A stretch of DNA of 41,761 nt from Chamaesiphon sp. 336R_metabinner_41 (GTDB lineage: Bacteria; Cyanobacteriota; Cyanobacteriia; Cyanobacteriales; Chamaesiphonaceae), in contig JANYDE010000164.1 in assembly GCA_025359915.1 (NCBI GenBank), forward strand, positions 1-41,761. The letters are read 5' to 3'. Under the pieces are notes generated by a model. That model was given only the letters and a program-made list of their open reading frames with translations. It had not been told where the DNA came from and searched no databases. A program made the position numbers and the translations under genes. Shown here piece by piece: positions 9,546 to 16,240 of this stretch; the stretch's first letter is position 1, and each line of letters opens with the position of its first letter.

Positions 9546-11423
9546 TCAACTAAAATTAGAAGCTACAGCCACCTTTACCTGTGCTAACCGGAGTACTCGA
9601 TCTCCTAGAGTATAACCGCGTTTTAGCTCCGAAATTATTACACCCGCGGGATGATCGTGGGTACCAATTTCTTGAACGATCTCATGGAAATGAGCATCGA
9701 ATTTTTGACCTTTACTGTCAGTAAATTGGATACCGATTTCGCGAATGCTCGATAGCATTTTATTTTCTAACATTGAGTAACCCTTTTGGATCGCAGCTTC
9801 TCGATCTGTCTGTGGCTTAATCGAAGTTCGTGCTAGTTCAATTACATCAATCACCGATAATAATTGTAAGGCAATTTCTGCGCGAGTACCTTGTTCTACT
9901 TGAGATCGAGTCCGCTGGATCCGGTGCTCGAAGTCGTCTGAGTCTTGTTGATATTTTGCTAGTTGTGTTGACAAATATTCACAGTCAGCTTTGGCTTTTA
10001 CGGCTTGTTGTTTCCAGTGCCAAGCAACTTCCAAACTTGCAGTACTATCGATATCGACATCATCAGTATCTGGACAGGTTTCAGTATTGGCAAGCTGATT
10101 TTGTAATAAAGTTTTGGGTGGGACACATCGCTTGACTTCGGCGAGTGTAGTTTTCCCCTCGCGAAATAGACTAATTGCGAGATCTAGAAACGATCGCATT
10201 CCCATTTCCTGAGCGGCTAAATCGATATGCTCGGCATCGCCATTGACGATCGCTGACTTGAGTCGATCGGTTATAGTTAATACTTCATGAACACCGATCG
10301 ATCCACGATAACCCGCACCCTGACAGTTTGGACACAATTTACCTGACTGTTTTGCACGCTCGATTTCGCCCATACTCAGACAGTGAGCGCGGTAATAAGA
10401 TCGACTGTTGTTCAAATTTAGAATCGTACTGCCGATTCGCGCTAATTCTAAGCGATCTGGCTCTTCAGCCAACCGACATTCATCACAGACCTGTTTAATC
10501 ATTTTCTGGGAAATGATACCAATGGTGGCGGTGTAGAGCCTGGCTGCGGGGATGCCCAAGTCGATCAGATGAGCGATCGCTTTACCTGCTGTTTCGACTG
10601 AAATTGTTGCGAATACTAAACAACCTTGCGCCACTGCTTGGAGAGCGGCTTGCGCCACGGGAAAACTCTCGATCGATCCAATCGCTAGTACATCAGGATC
10701 TTGCGCTAGACAAGTTTGAATCGTGCGGACGATCGTCTCATCAGTAGCATTAGTTGGCAGGGTAATTTGATTAATCCCTGGGACTATATATTTTACTTGA
10801 CGATCGATCGCATAAATATTACGATGCGATTGCTGAAGTTCGGCTAAAATCGCGGCAATAGTTGTCGATTTGCCACTATTTTGTCCGCCAACAATTAGGA
10901 TCAATCCTCGATCGCTAGCTGTCAATTGTTGAATCGAATCAAATGTTTCACGATTAGAAATTAGCTGTTTGAGTGCGAGTGGTGATTGCTGAATATACGT
11001 AACTTTGGCCGTAATACTATCCCCAAATTGCGTGGGTAAAGTTGTAAATTGAACCTTCACTCGACCGAGCTTACCTGACTTATAAATAGTGCCAGTTTGC
11101 GGTGCCGGAAGATCGGAGCCAATTTTGGCGATCGATTTCAGGTATTCGATTGTGGGAGCGATTAATTTGTGCGGTAAATTTTGTAAGGCAATTTGCAGCG
11201 AACCATTTTGTCGAATTCTAATTTGGAGCGATTGTGCTTGCGGTTCAAAATAGATCTGTGAAGTTCGATCGTCGATCGCCTTTGCTAAAATACGCTCAAC
11301 CAAGTTGACGAGTGCATTATCTTCATCAGAAGTTGGTCGAATATGATTATTCATAACAAAAGATCGATAGCGAGTGACTGTAAATCCATTATGTTTGCCG
11401 TTTTGTCGATCGGCATCCGCCAT
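9546..11423 (-). CDS. GspE/PilB-like pseudo-ATPase fused to a GrpE domain
   Basis: A 625-aa two-part protein. Residues about 35-440 align with type II secretion/type IV pilus ATPases: N2-like domain, Walker A GGQNSGKSTT (K185), and the zinc tetracysteine C313, C316, C364, C367. Key catalytic features differ: the Asp box (usually VEDPxE) reads AIDRQVK, Walker B (usually VGEIRD) reads AIGSIES (Glu to Ser at 250), and the His box (usually TLHTN) reads TISVE. After a Cys/Asp-rich linker (about 440-465), residues about 465-625 are GrpE-like: a coiled coil, a four-helix segment, and the wing with FDAHFHEIVQ and ELKRGYTLGDRVLRLAQVKVA. GrpE is the nucleotide exchange factor of DnaK. ATP binding seems possible but hydrolysis unlikely. 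A role recruiting an Hsp70 to a membrane or pilus-like machine is speculation. Start at ATG 11423 or 11354. Confidence 0.85.
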   Translation of the reverse strand: MADADRQNGKHNGFTVTRYRSFVMNNHIRPTSDEDNALVNLVERILAKAIDDRTSQIYFEPQAQSLQIRIRQNGSLQIALQNLPHKLIAPTIEYLKSIAKIGSDLPAPQTGTIYKSGKLGRVKVQFTTLPTQFGDSITAKVTYIQQSPLALKQLISNRETFDSIQQLTASDRGLILIVGGQNSGKSTTIAAILAELQQSHRNIYAIDRQVKYIVPGINQITLPTNATDETIVRTIQTCLAQDPDVLAIGSIESFPVAQAALQAVAQGCLVFATISVETAGKAIAHLIDLGIPAARLYTATIGIISQKMIKQVCDECRLAEEPDRLELARIGSTILNLNNSRSYYRAHCLSMGEIERAKQSGKLCPNCQGAGYRGSIGVHEVLTITDRLKSAIVNGDAEHIDLAAQEMGMRSFLDLAISLFREGKTTLAEVKRCVPPKTLLQNQLANTETCPDTDDVDIDSTASLEVAWHWKQQAVKAKADCEYLSTQLAKYQQDSDDFEHRIQRTRSQVEQGTRAEIALQLLSVIDVIELARTSIKPQTDREAAIQKGYSMLENKMLSSIREIGIQFTDSKGQKFDAHFHEIVQEIGTHDHPAGVIISELKRGYTLGDRVLRLAQVKVAVASNFS

Positions 11424-11508
11424 TTGAGCTAGAAGGAATAAAAGGCAAAAGACTAACTCTGACTACTACTCTGAATTCTTCAACCCTGTCACTTTACCAC
11501 TAAAAATT

Positions 11509-11538
11509 AAAGCTAGATAGACTTAACTATCTAGCTTT
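11509..11538 (-). terminator. Intrinsic terminator after the cupin-like gene
   Basis: A perfect 12-bp stem (AAAGCTAGATAG, 11509-11520, with CTATCTAGCTTT, 11527-11538) around a 6-nt loop. Read on the minus strand it is followed by AATTTTT (complement of 11502-11508). It would separate the cupin-like gene from the GspE/GrpE gene downstream. Confidence 0.75.
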
Positions 11539-11563
11539 ATAATTTTAGCTATTTTGAACATCT

Positions 11564-12037
11564 TTACCATTGAAATCCATGCAATTTAGGTAACGGTGCA
11601 GAACTAGATGTCACCCGCAATAATCGGGGAATTGTGCCGCTATTGTAGACCCGAAATTCACTCGCGACACTAGCTTCAGTGTCCCGTACAGCTTGATTCA
11701 TCACCGTCGAGCCATTTAGATCGGAAACTGAGCGATGGAACGTTCCCCTGGGAATACGGAGGATCTCTCGATCGGTCTCCAGTCGCACGATATGATAGGG
11801 ATAATTCCAGGTAAAATTGACCAGATAAAATGTTCTCCCCCCCGATATTGCCAGGAGATTGTCCTCCTGATGGGGATGTAGATAAAATTGCCAATAGCCT
11901 TCATTACTATCCGGTGGACTGATTGCAGGGCCTTGATGGACGACCAAATCGCGAACATTAGACTCAGGCACGGTAATATCAAAGAAGCGGACACTGGGAG
12001 TATCTCGAAATTTTTTGTAGCTGACTAGTTCAAACAC
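11564..12037 (-). CDS. Cupin-like conserved hypothetical protein
   Basis: A 157-aa soluble protein I cannot assign to a named family. The pattern fits a single-domain cupin: YLHPHQED (H54, H56, E58) resembles motif 1, and LRIPRGTFHRSVSD (about residues 93-106, H101) resembles motif 2, with beta-strand-like segments between. Cupins are metal-binding barrels used as isomerases, epimerases, dioxygenases or sensors. No signal peptide or membrane segment is seen. It has its own terminator downstream (11509-11538), so it is probably transcribed alone or with the PadR gene lying 91 bp upstream on the same strand. Function unknown. ATG start at 12037. Confidence 0.6.
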   Translation of the reverse strand: MFELVSYKKFRDTPSVRFFDITVPESNVRDLVVHQGPAISPPDSNEGYWQFYLHPHQEDNLLAISGGRTFYLVNFTWNYPYHIVRLETDREILRIPRGTFHRSVSDLNGSTVMNQAVRDTEASVASEFRVYNSGTIPRLLRVTSSSAPLPKLHGFQW

Positions 12038-12128
12038 AGGTCTTACTTTAGGTAAATAATGTTGATGTGCTTATCAGCGTCGCACATTTATTTTTGCCAA
12101 ACAGTCAGATCTGGACATTTTCGCCATC

Positions 12129-12677
12129 TTACGATGCTATTTCATCTTTCTCCATCAGACAAATTGCCTGTTCGCACCAAACTAACCAAGCATTTTCCAA
12201 CCCAATCCCATTCAATAGCGTCAGATAGCGCAGTTCGCCGACTCCATTGTATTGCGCCGGATCTGCGAATACCTGACTTTCGATCTCCCGATAAGTGTTT
12301 AAAGTCGCTTGATGCTGAGTGCGATGATGTTTGAGTTCGTTCAAAATTATCTGTCTATCTACCAACTGTCCCGCAAATAGCTTCACCAATAAATCATCCT
12401 TCATCGGACTGACTTTTCCTGGTTGACTAATCCACTCTTGCAAATATGCGGTACCGACTACGGTAATCGATAGCATCCGTTTATCAGGGCGATTTTCCTG
12501 CCTGATTACCTCCGCACTGAGACAACCTTGATCCTCTAACTTGGCAAGTTCCCGATAAATTTGCTGTTGGGTGGCGTACCAAAAGAAGCCGACGGAACCC
12601 GCAAACTGTTTTGATATATCGTAGCCGCTGCAACAGCCATTACTCAATGTTGCCAAAATTGCGTGGGATAGAGACAT
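12129..12677 (-). CDS. PadR-family transcriptional regulator
   Basis: 182 aa. Residues 1-85 form the PadR winged helix (SLSHAILATLSNGCCSGYDI, then YATQQQIYRELAKLEDQG and the wing around RPDKRMLSITVVG). Residues about 90-175 are the Vir_act_alpha_C-type helical dimerisation domain (KDDLLVKLFAG, LNTYREIE, WLVWCEQAI). PadR proteins usually repress a divergent neighbour and themselves, and release DNA on binding small aromatic or hydrophobic ligands. Here a DUF4188 gene is divergently transcribed, and two copies of a dyad (ATACTCA-N6-TGAGTAT and one near-copy) lie in the 110-bp gap, so autoregulation plus control of that neighbour is likely. ATG start at 12677 without a clear Shine-Dalgarno site. 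Confidence 0.9.
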   Translation of the reverse strand: MSLSHAILATLSNGCCSGYDISKQFAGSVGFFWYATQQQIYRELAKLEDQGCLSAEVIRQENRPDKRMLSITVVGTAYLQEWISQPGKVSPMKDDLLVKLFAGQLVDRQIILNELKHHRTQHQATLNTYREIESQVFADPAQYNGVGELRYLTLLNGIGLENAWLVWCEQAICLMEKDEIAS

Positions 12678-12683
12678 AATCTA

Positions 12684-12748
12684 TTGACATACTCACTTTA
12701 TTGAGTATATAGTAGCAAACAAGCAGCATACTAACTTTGTTGAGTATG
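12684..12748 (+). promoter_or_regulatory. Promoter and twin PadR operators upstream of DUF4188 gene
   Basis: TTGACA (12684-12689) is spaced 16-18 bp from TATATA/TATAGT (12706-12713), a good sigma-70 promoter for the plus-strand gene. Operator 1 is a perfect dyad, ATACTCA-CTTTAT-TGAGTAT (12689-12708), filling the spacer. Operator 2, CATACTAA-CTTTGT-TGAGTATG (12727-12748), has one mismatch and lies downstream of the expected transcription start, 38 bp centre to centre from the first. Binding at both would block the promoter. Assignment to the adjacent PadR is inference from position and symmetry. Confidence 0.7.
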
Positions 12749-12787
12749 TTCGATCGCATCTCTAAGATTTTAATTAGGAATAAAATC

Positions 12788-13234
12788 ATGGCTCAAATCA
12801 TGGCTGGACGTTTCACAGCGCAGACTGATGACGGATTTGTTGTATTTATGATTGGGATGCGAATTAATCGCTTGCTAGCTGTCTCAAAATGGCTTCCCAC
12901 CGCAGCAGCGATGGGTCCAATGTTGAAAACACTCCATCAACATCCAGAGCAAGGCTTTTTGGGAGCAGAACGATTTTTGTATCCCAGCGGGGTAGCCTTA
13001 GTTCAATACTGGAAATCGAGAGCCGATTTGACTAAATTTGCCCGCAATCCTAGCGAGCCTCATCTTAAAGCATGGCAGCAATTTAACCTGTCGGTTGGCT
13101 CTGACGGCAGTGTTGGAATTTGGCATGAAACCTATGAGATTGCGCCAGGAAATCACGAATCAATCTATGTAAATATGCCTGTCTTCGGTTTAGCCGCAGC
13201 GACAAATCACGTACCGATGTTATCGCGTCATTAG
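12788..13234 (+). CDS. DUF4188 domain protein
   Basis: 148 aa from ATG 12788, which has TTAGGA about 9 bp upstream; in-frame upstream starts at 12737 and 12746 lie inside the operator and are unlikely. The whole protein matches the DUF4188 pattern: FVVFMIGMRINRLLAVSKWL, HPEQGFLGAERF, VQYWKSRADLTKFARNP, HLKAWQQFN, VGIWHETYEI and YVNMPVFGLA. The fold is probably a dimeric alpha/beta-barrel like small heme-dependent or ABM-type monooxygenases; that is family-level inference and the activity is not established. Divergent from and probably repressed by the PadR regulator, which would suit a detoxification or stress enzyme. Confidence 0.85.
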   Translation: MAQIMAGRFTAQTDDGFVVFMIGMRINRLLAVSKWLPTAAAMGPMLKTLHQHPEQGFLGAERFLYPSGVALVQYWKSRADLTKFARNPSEPHLKAWQQFNLSVGSDGSVGIWHETYEIAPGNHESIYVNMPVFGLAAATNHVPMLSRH

Positions 13235-13328
13235 ATTCGCTCGTGATTTCCGCACTTGGATCGTGAAGGATGCTGTCAGATGGCGTAAAATGTTTGTCGG
13301 TGCATTTGGTCGATAATTGAAGTAGCTA

Positions 13329-14504
13329 ATGAAGAAGAAAAATCTGGCAGTATTATTCGGCGGTAGATCCGTAGAGCACGAAATCTCCGTCATCACAGCT
13401 CTCCAACTGATTAACGTTATCGACGTTACCAAATACAATATTATCCCCGTCTACATCGCTCAAACTGGACGCTGGTATGTCGGTGACAGTCTGCTCGACA
13501 AAAATTTCTATCGTCGCCTTCCCAACTCTGTCAAAGATGCACAAGAAGTCGCGCTCCTACCGATTGCAGGGAGTAAAGGGCTTACCTACCTCAATTCTCA
13601 CCAGAATGACGTTCTGCTTATCGATATTTATTTCCTCGCCTTCCACGGCACATATGGCGAAGATGGTTGCATTCAGGGAATGCTAGAGATGGCGGATGCT
13701 ACCTATACCGGATGTGGTGTGCTCCCTGCGGCTCTAGGGATGAATAAATATCAGTGTAAAATGATGCTCAAGGCTGCGGGTATTCCTGTTTTACCTGCGG
13801 CATTGATCGATCGACGTGATGCTCAAAAAAGTTTAGAATCAGTCCGAGCACAGATTTTTGCAACGCCTGGATTGGAACAACTCCCGCTGTTTGTTAAACC
13901 CTGTAATTTAGGTTCGAGTATCGGTATCGGTGTAGCCAAAGACGAACGGACATTAAATGCTTGCTTGGTCAATACTTTCCGGTATGATAGTCATGCGATC
14001 GTCGAACCCTGCGTCAAAGAAATTATCGAAATTAATGTCTCTGTCTTAGAAGACGATGAAATCACTGCATCTGTCATTGAAATGCCCGTTTCGCTTAGTG
14101 GTGTCCTCACATTTGAAGAGAAATATCTCCGCGATGACGGTGGCAAAAAGACAGGCGGTAACGAATCACAAGGAATGGCAAGTTTGTCACGGATCATCGA
14201 CCCCCCAGATCTCGATCCCGCACTCAAACAAGCTGCTTTGGATTATGCGAAACAAGCCTTTAAAGTATTAGGTTGTGCTGGTGTATCGCGAATCGATTTT
14301 ATCATCGATGCTAGTTGCAATCAGCTCTATTTTAATGAGATTAATACTCTCCCTGGTTCGCTCTCTTTCTACCTCTGGGTGAAATCAAATCCACCGTTGC
14401 TATATACGGATTTACTAAATCGGATCATTCGTCAAGCCGAGAAACGTCAAGTTACCAAACTCGCACTCAAACGTCAGGAAGGAATGCGCGCATTATTTAA
14501 GTAA
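13329..14504 (+). CDS. ddl: D-alanine-D-alanine ligase family protein
   Basis: 391 aa, ATP-grasp ligase that joins two D-alanines for the peptidoglycan stem peptide in the cytoplasm. Family marks: VLFGGRSVEHEISVITA at the N-terminus, FHGTYGEDGCIQGMLE, the ATP-binding LFVKPCNLGSSIGIGVAK, and the metal/substrate site FNEINTLPGSLSFYLW. The last motif is of the NTLPGSLSFYLW form rather than the more usual NTxPGFTxxSxxP, and an internal DDGGKKTGGNESQG loop makes it a little longer than typical Ddl. That variant could be a second ligase or one with altered acceptor (D-Lac/D-Ser) preference, which the sequence alone cannot settle. ATG at 13329. It converges on a muramidase-like gene, so both neighbours touch the cell wall, though on opposite strands. 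Confidence 0.88.
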   Translation: MKKKNLAVLFGGRSVEHEISVITALQLINVIDVTKYNIIPVYIAQTGRWYVGDSLLDKNFYRRLPNSVKDAQEVALLPIAGSKGLTYLNSHQNDVLLIDIYFLAFHGTYGEDGCIQGMLEMADATYTGCGVLPAALGMNKYQCKMMLKAAGIPVLPAALIDRRDAQKSLESVRAQIFATPGLEQLPLFVKPCNLGSSIGIGVAKDERTLNACLVNTFRYDSHAIVEPCVKEIIEINVSVLEDDEITASVIEMPVSLSGVLTFEEKYLRDDGGKKTGGNESQGMASLSRIIDPPDLDPALKQAALDYAKQAFKVLGCAGVSRIDFIIDASCNQLYFNEINTLPGSLSFYLWVKSNPPLLYTDLLNRIIRQAEKRQVTKLALKRQEGMRALFK

Positions 14505-14554
14505 ATGAATATATTTGCAGCAATTCCAAATTCAAACTTATTCATACACCTCGT

Positions 14555-14625
14555 AGGGGCAGGCTTATGCTACAAAGCCTGGATATATAAAAACAAGTGT
14601 CAAACAAACCTGCCCAACCCCGCCA
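14555..14625. repeat. REP-like palindrome between convergent genes
   Basis: GGGGCAGG (14556-14563) can pair with CCTGCCC (14609-14615), and within the loop AGGCTT (14561-14566) pairs with AAGCCT (14575-14580). It resembles the GTAGGGGC-type palindromic repeats common in cyanobacteria. Placed between the ddl and lysozyme-like 3' ends, it may serve as a transcription end for both. Confidence 0.45.
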
Positions 14626-14651
14626 GAAAAGATCGATTATTTATCGATATG

Positions 14652-15305
14652 CTAGCCTTGTTTTGCTAATTCTTCAGTTAATAATCGGTGATAAATTTCA
14701 GACAGTTGAGGTGTCACCGAATTAGTCTCGATCCCATATCCCAAACTCGTCCAAGTACTCGATAATCGTTTGCGGACAATCTCCAAATGACCCTCTTTTA
14801 GCAACTGGGGAATATCCATCTTCCACGCGTTTCTATCGCTCAACCAATCATGCACTACGGCATCTTGATACTCCGCTTCAAAACTATAAGTACATTCAAA
14901 CACAAATAATATGCAGTTAGGATGAGGATGATATTTATTTGCCATTTTTGCCCAGGTGGTATTCAGCATCTGATACCTCCCTGCTGCTGTGGAACAATTA
15001 TTCATATTTGGGCCATTGACAATCCGAATACACTTAGATGGATGATGACTGAGATCTTCGATATGACTACCACCATATAGTACTGAATAGGGGCGACGAT
15101 CGTTTGACTCACTGGCCGAAATCATCCGCATCAACGCCCGTATATATGGATTTCCATCTGTCATCACCAATGGAGGTGTTCGGACTGCTTGGAAGGCAGG
15201 ATTAGCCGTCTGACGACGAGATTGTTGAGATAATATCGATCCCAAGCAGATTGAAAAAATTATACTACCGATCGCCGCAGCGATAATTTTAGAGCGTTTA
15301 TCCAT
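14652..15305 (-). CDS. Lambda-lysozyme-like muramidase, membrane-anchored or secreted
   Basis: 217 aa from ATG 15305 (an upstream start at 15392 would lie in repeat sequence). Residues about 5-25 are a hydrophobic signal/anchor (IIAAAIGSIIFSICLGSIL). The rest resembles the phage lambda endolysin/GH24-like muramidase group: MISASESNDRRPYSVLYGG with the likely catalytic Glu, IEDLSHHP, then STAAGRYQMLNTTW and a helical C-terminus. These enzymes cleave the glycan strands of peptidoglycan; a periplasmic site is expected. In cyanobacteria such proteins occur without phage context, and no phage genes are nearby. Cysteines around CIRIVNGPNMNNC might form a disulfide. Three TAGATGG heptamers lie just upstream of the start. 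Confidence 0.8.
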   Translation of the reverse strand: MDKRSKIIAAAIGSIIFSICLGSILSQQSRRQTANPAFQAVRTPPLVMTDGNPYIRALMRMISASESNDRRPYSVLYGGSHIEDLSHHPSKCIRIVNGPNMNNCSTAAGRYQMLNTTWAKMANKYHPHPNCILFVFECTYSFEAEYQDAVVHDWLSDRNAWKMDIPQLLKEGHLEIVRKRLSSTWTSLGYGIETNSVTPQLSEIYHRLLTEELAKQG

Positions 15306-15330
15306 AGCAAAGGGCGGTAGTGGAAGTAGG

Positions 15331-15351
15331 AGATGGTAGATGGTAGATGGG
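15331..15351. repeat. AGATGGT heptamer, three units
   Basis: AGATGGT, AGATGGT, AGATGGG in tandem directly upstream of the muramidase start codon (minus strand). Another STRR family member. Confidence 0.7.
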
Positions 15352-15466
15352 AGCGGCTTTTCAAGAGAGAGGATGATAACTGGTTGTTGCAAAAATGGTG
15401 AATCATATATCGAATCAGCAACGCCCAGATTCTGTTTGTCAGGAAAAAATTTCTAAGGGTAGGTTG

Positions 15467-16201
15467 CTAGCACTGAGGATCTGTGGGTGTAACGTCAGGA
15501 TAAAAAGTGACAATAGCATTATCTTCTTTGACGAATACTGCGGGATAAGTGTGTCCAGAATCAACATCAACAACTGGAACAGTACAGATTGATTTCGATC
15601 GAGATTTTAGTTTAAATGCTTGGGTGGCGGCAATTAATAATTCTACGGCATCGGTGACTAAAGCATAGCCTGTGCGTCGATCGACTATGATTCGACTTCC
15701 ATATTTTAGCAGCACACCGATCGTATATACGGCACATTCGATCGTTTCTTGTTGCTGTTGATTGTTTGGCAATTTTCCGGCTAATCCTTGTTCTTGCAGT
15801 TGGAGATATCGCCCCACATAGTGCATTCCTTTGAGTTGTCCGCGATGAATGCTCCCACAAAAAATATGCTCGAAACCGTGACGTTTGAACCAGATTTCGG
15901 TTAAATCGTCTAAAAATTCCGTTTCCGTATTTCTACCTGCGAAAATCTCTCCAGCTACAGCCGTTTGGATTCGGTGGAGGATTTCGGGGTAGGCGACAAG
16001 TAAAGCTTTAAAATCATCTGCATGGGGATGATGTCCCAATCTACCGCATACTTGCAATACATCAAGATCGAATGGCGATAAATCGGGCGATGGTGGGGTA
16101 ATATCAACTGCTATACCACGCGGGAAATGATGAAATTCAGGATTATCTATATCATCGAAAAATGGCTGTAAGTGCTTTTTACGGGGGCGGGGTTTTTCCA
16201 T
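15467..16201 (-). CDS. EndoU-like RNA endonuclease domain protein
   Basis: 244 aa from ATG 16201 (a TTG four codons upstream is in frame). The C-terminal half resembles EndoU/XendoU nucleases: GFEHIFCGSIHRGQLKGMHY carries two histidines 15 residues apart (about 112 and 127), as in the catalytic pair, then a CAVYTIGVLL strand-helix and a terminal AIVTFYP matching the T-x-Y-P substrate loop. EndoU enzymes cut RNA at uridines, leaving 2',3'-cyclic phosphate; the third catalytic lysine I could not fix. The N-terminus (about 100 residues) is basic then Pro/Asp-rich and not recognised. There is no signal peptide, no toxin-delivery domain and no obvious immunity partner, so a housekeeping or defence RNase is as likely as a toxin. 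The flavoprotein gene lies 39 bp upstream on the same strand. Confidence 0.65.
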   Translation of the reverse strand: MEKPRPRKKHLQPFFDDIDNPEFHHFPRGIAVDITPPSPDLSPFDLDVLQVCGRLGHHPHADDFKALLVAYPEILHRIQTAVAGEIFAGRNTETEFLDDLTEIWFKRHGFEHIFCGSIHRGQLKGMHYVGRYLQLQEQGLAGKLPNNQQQQETIECAVYTIGVLLKYGSRIIVDRRTGYALVTDAVELLIAATQAFKLKSRSKSICTVPVVDVDSGHTYPAVFVKEDNAIVTFYPDVTPTDPQC

Positions 16202-16240
16202 GAATTTTCTCAATATAAGTCGCTAGCAACTTATTACCTA

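Noticed and set aside
12737-12787. Earlier in-frame starts for DUF4188
   Set aside because: They sit inside the operator and promoter; ATG 12788 has a ribosome site and matches the family start.
14652-15305. Prophage remnant, suggested by the lambda-lysozyme-like gene
   Set aside because: No other phage genes, integrase or attachment sites around it; such muramidases occur as chromosomal genes.
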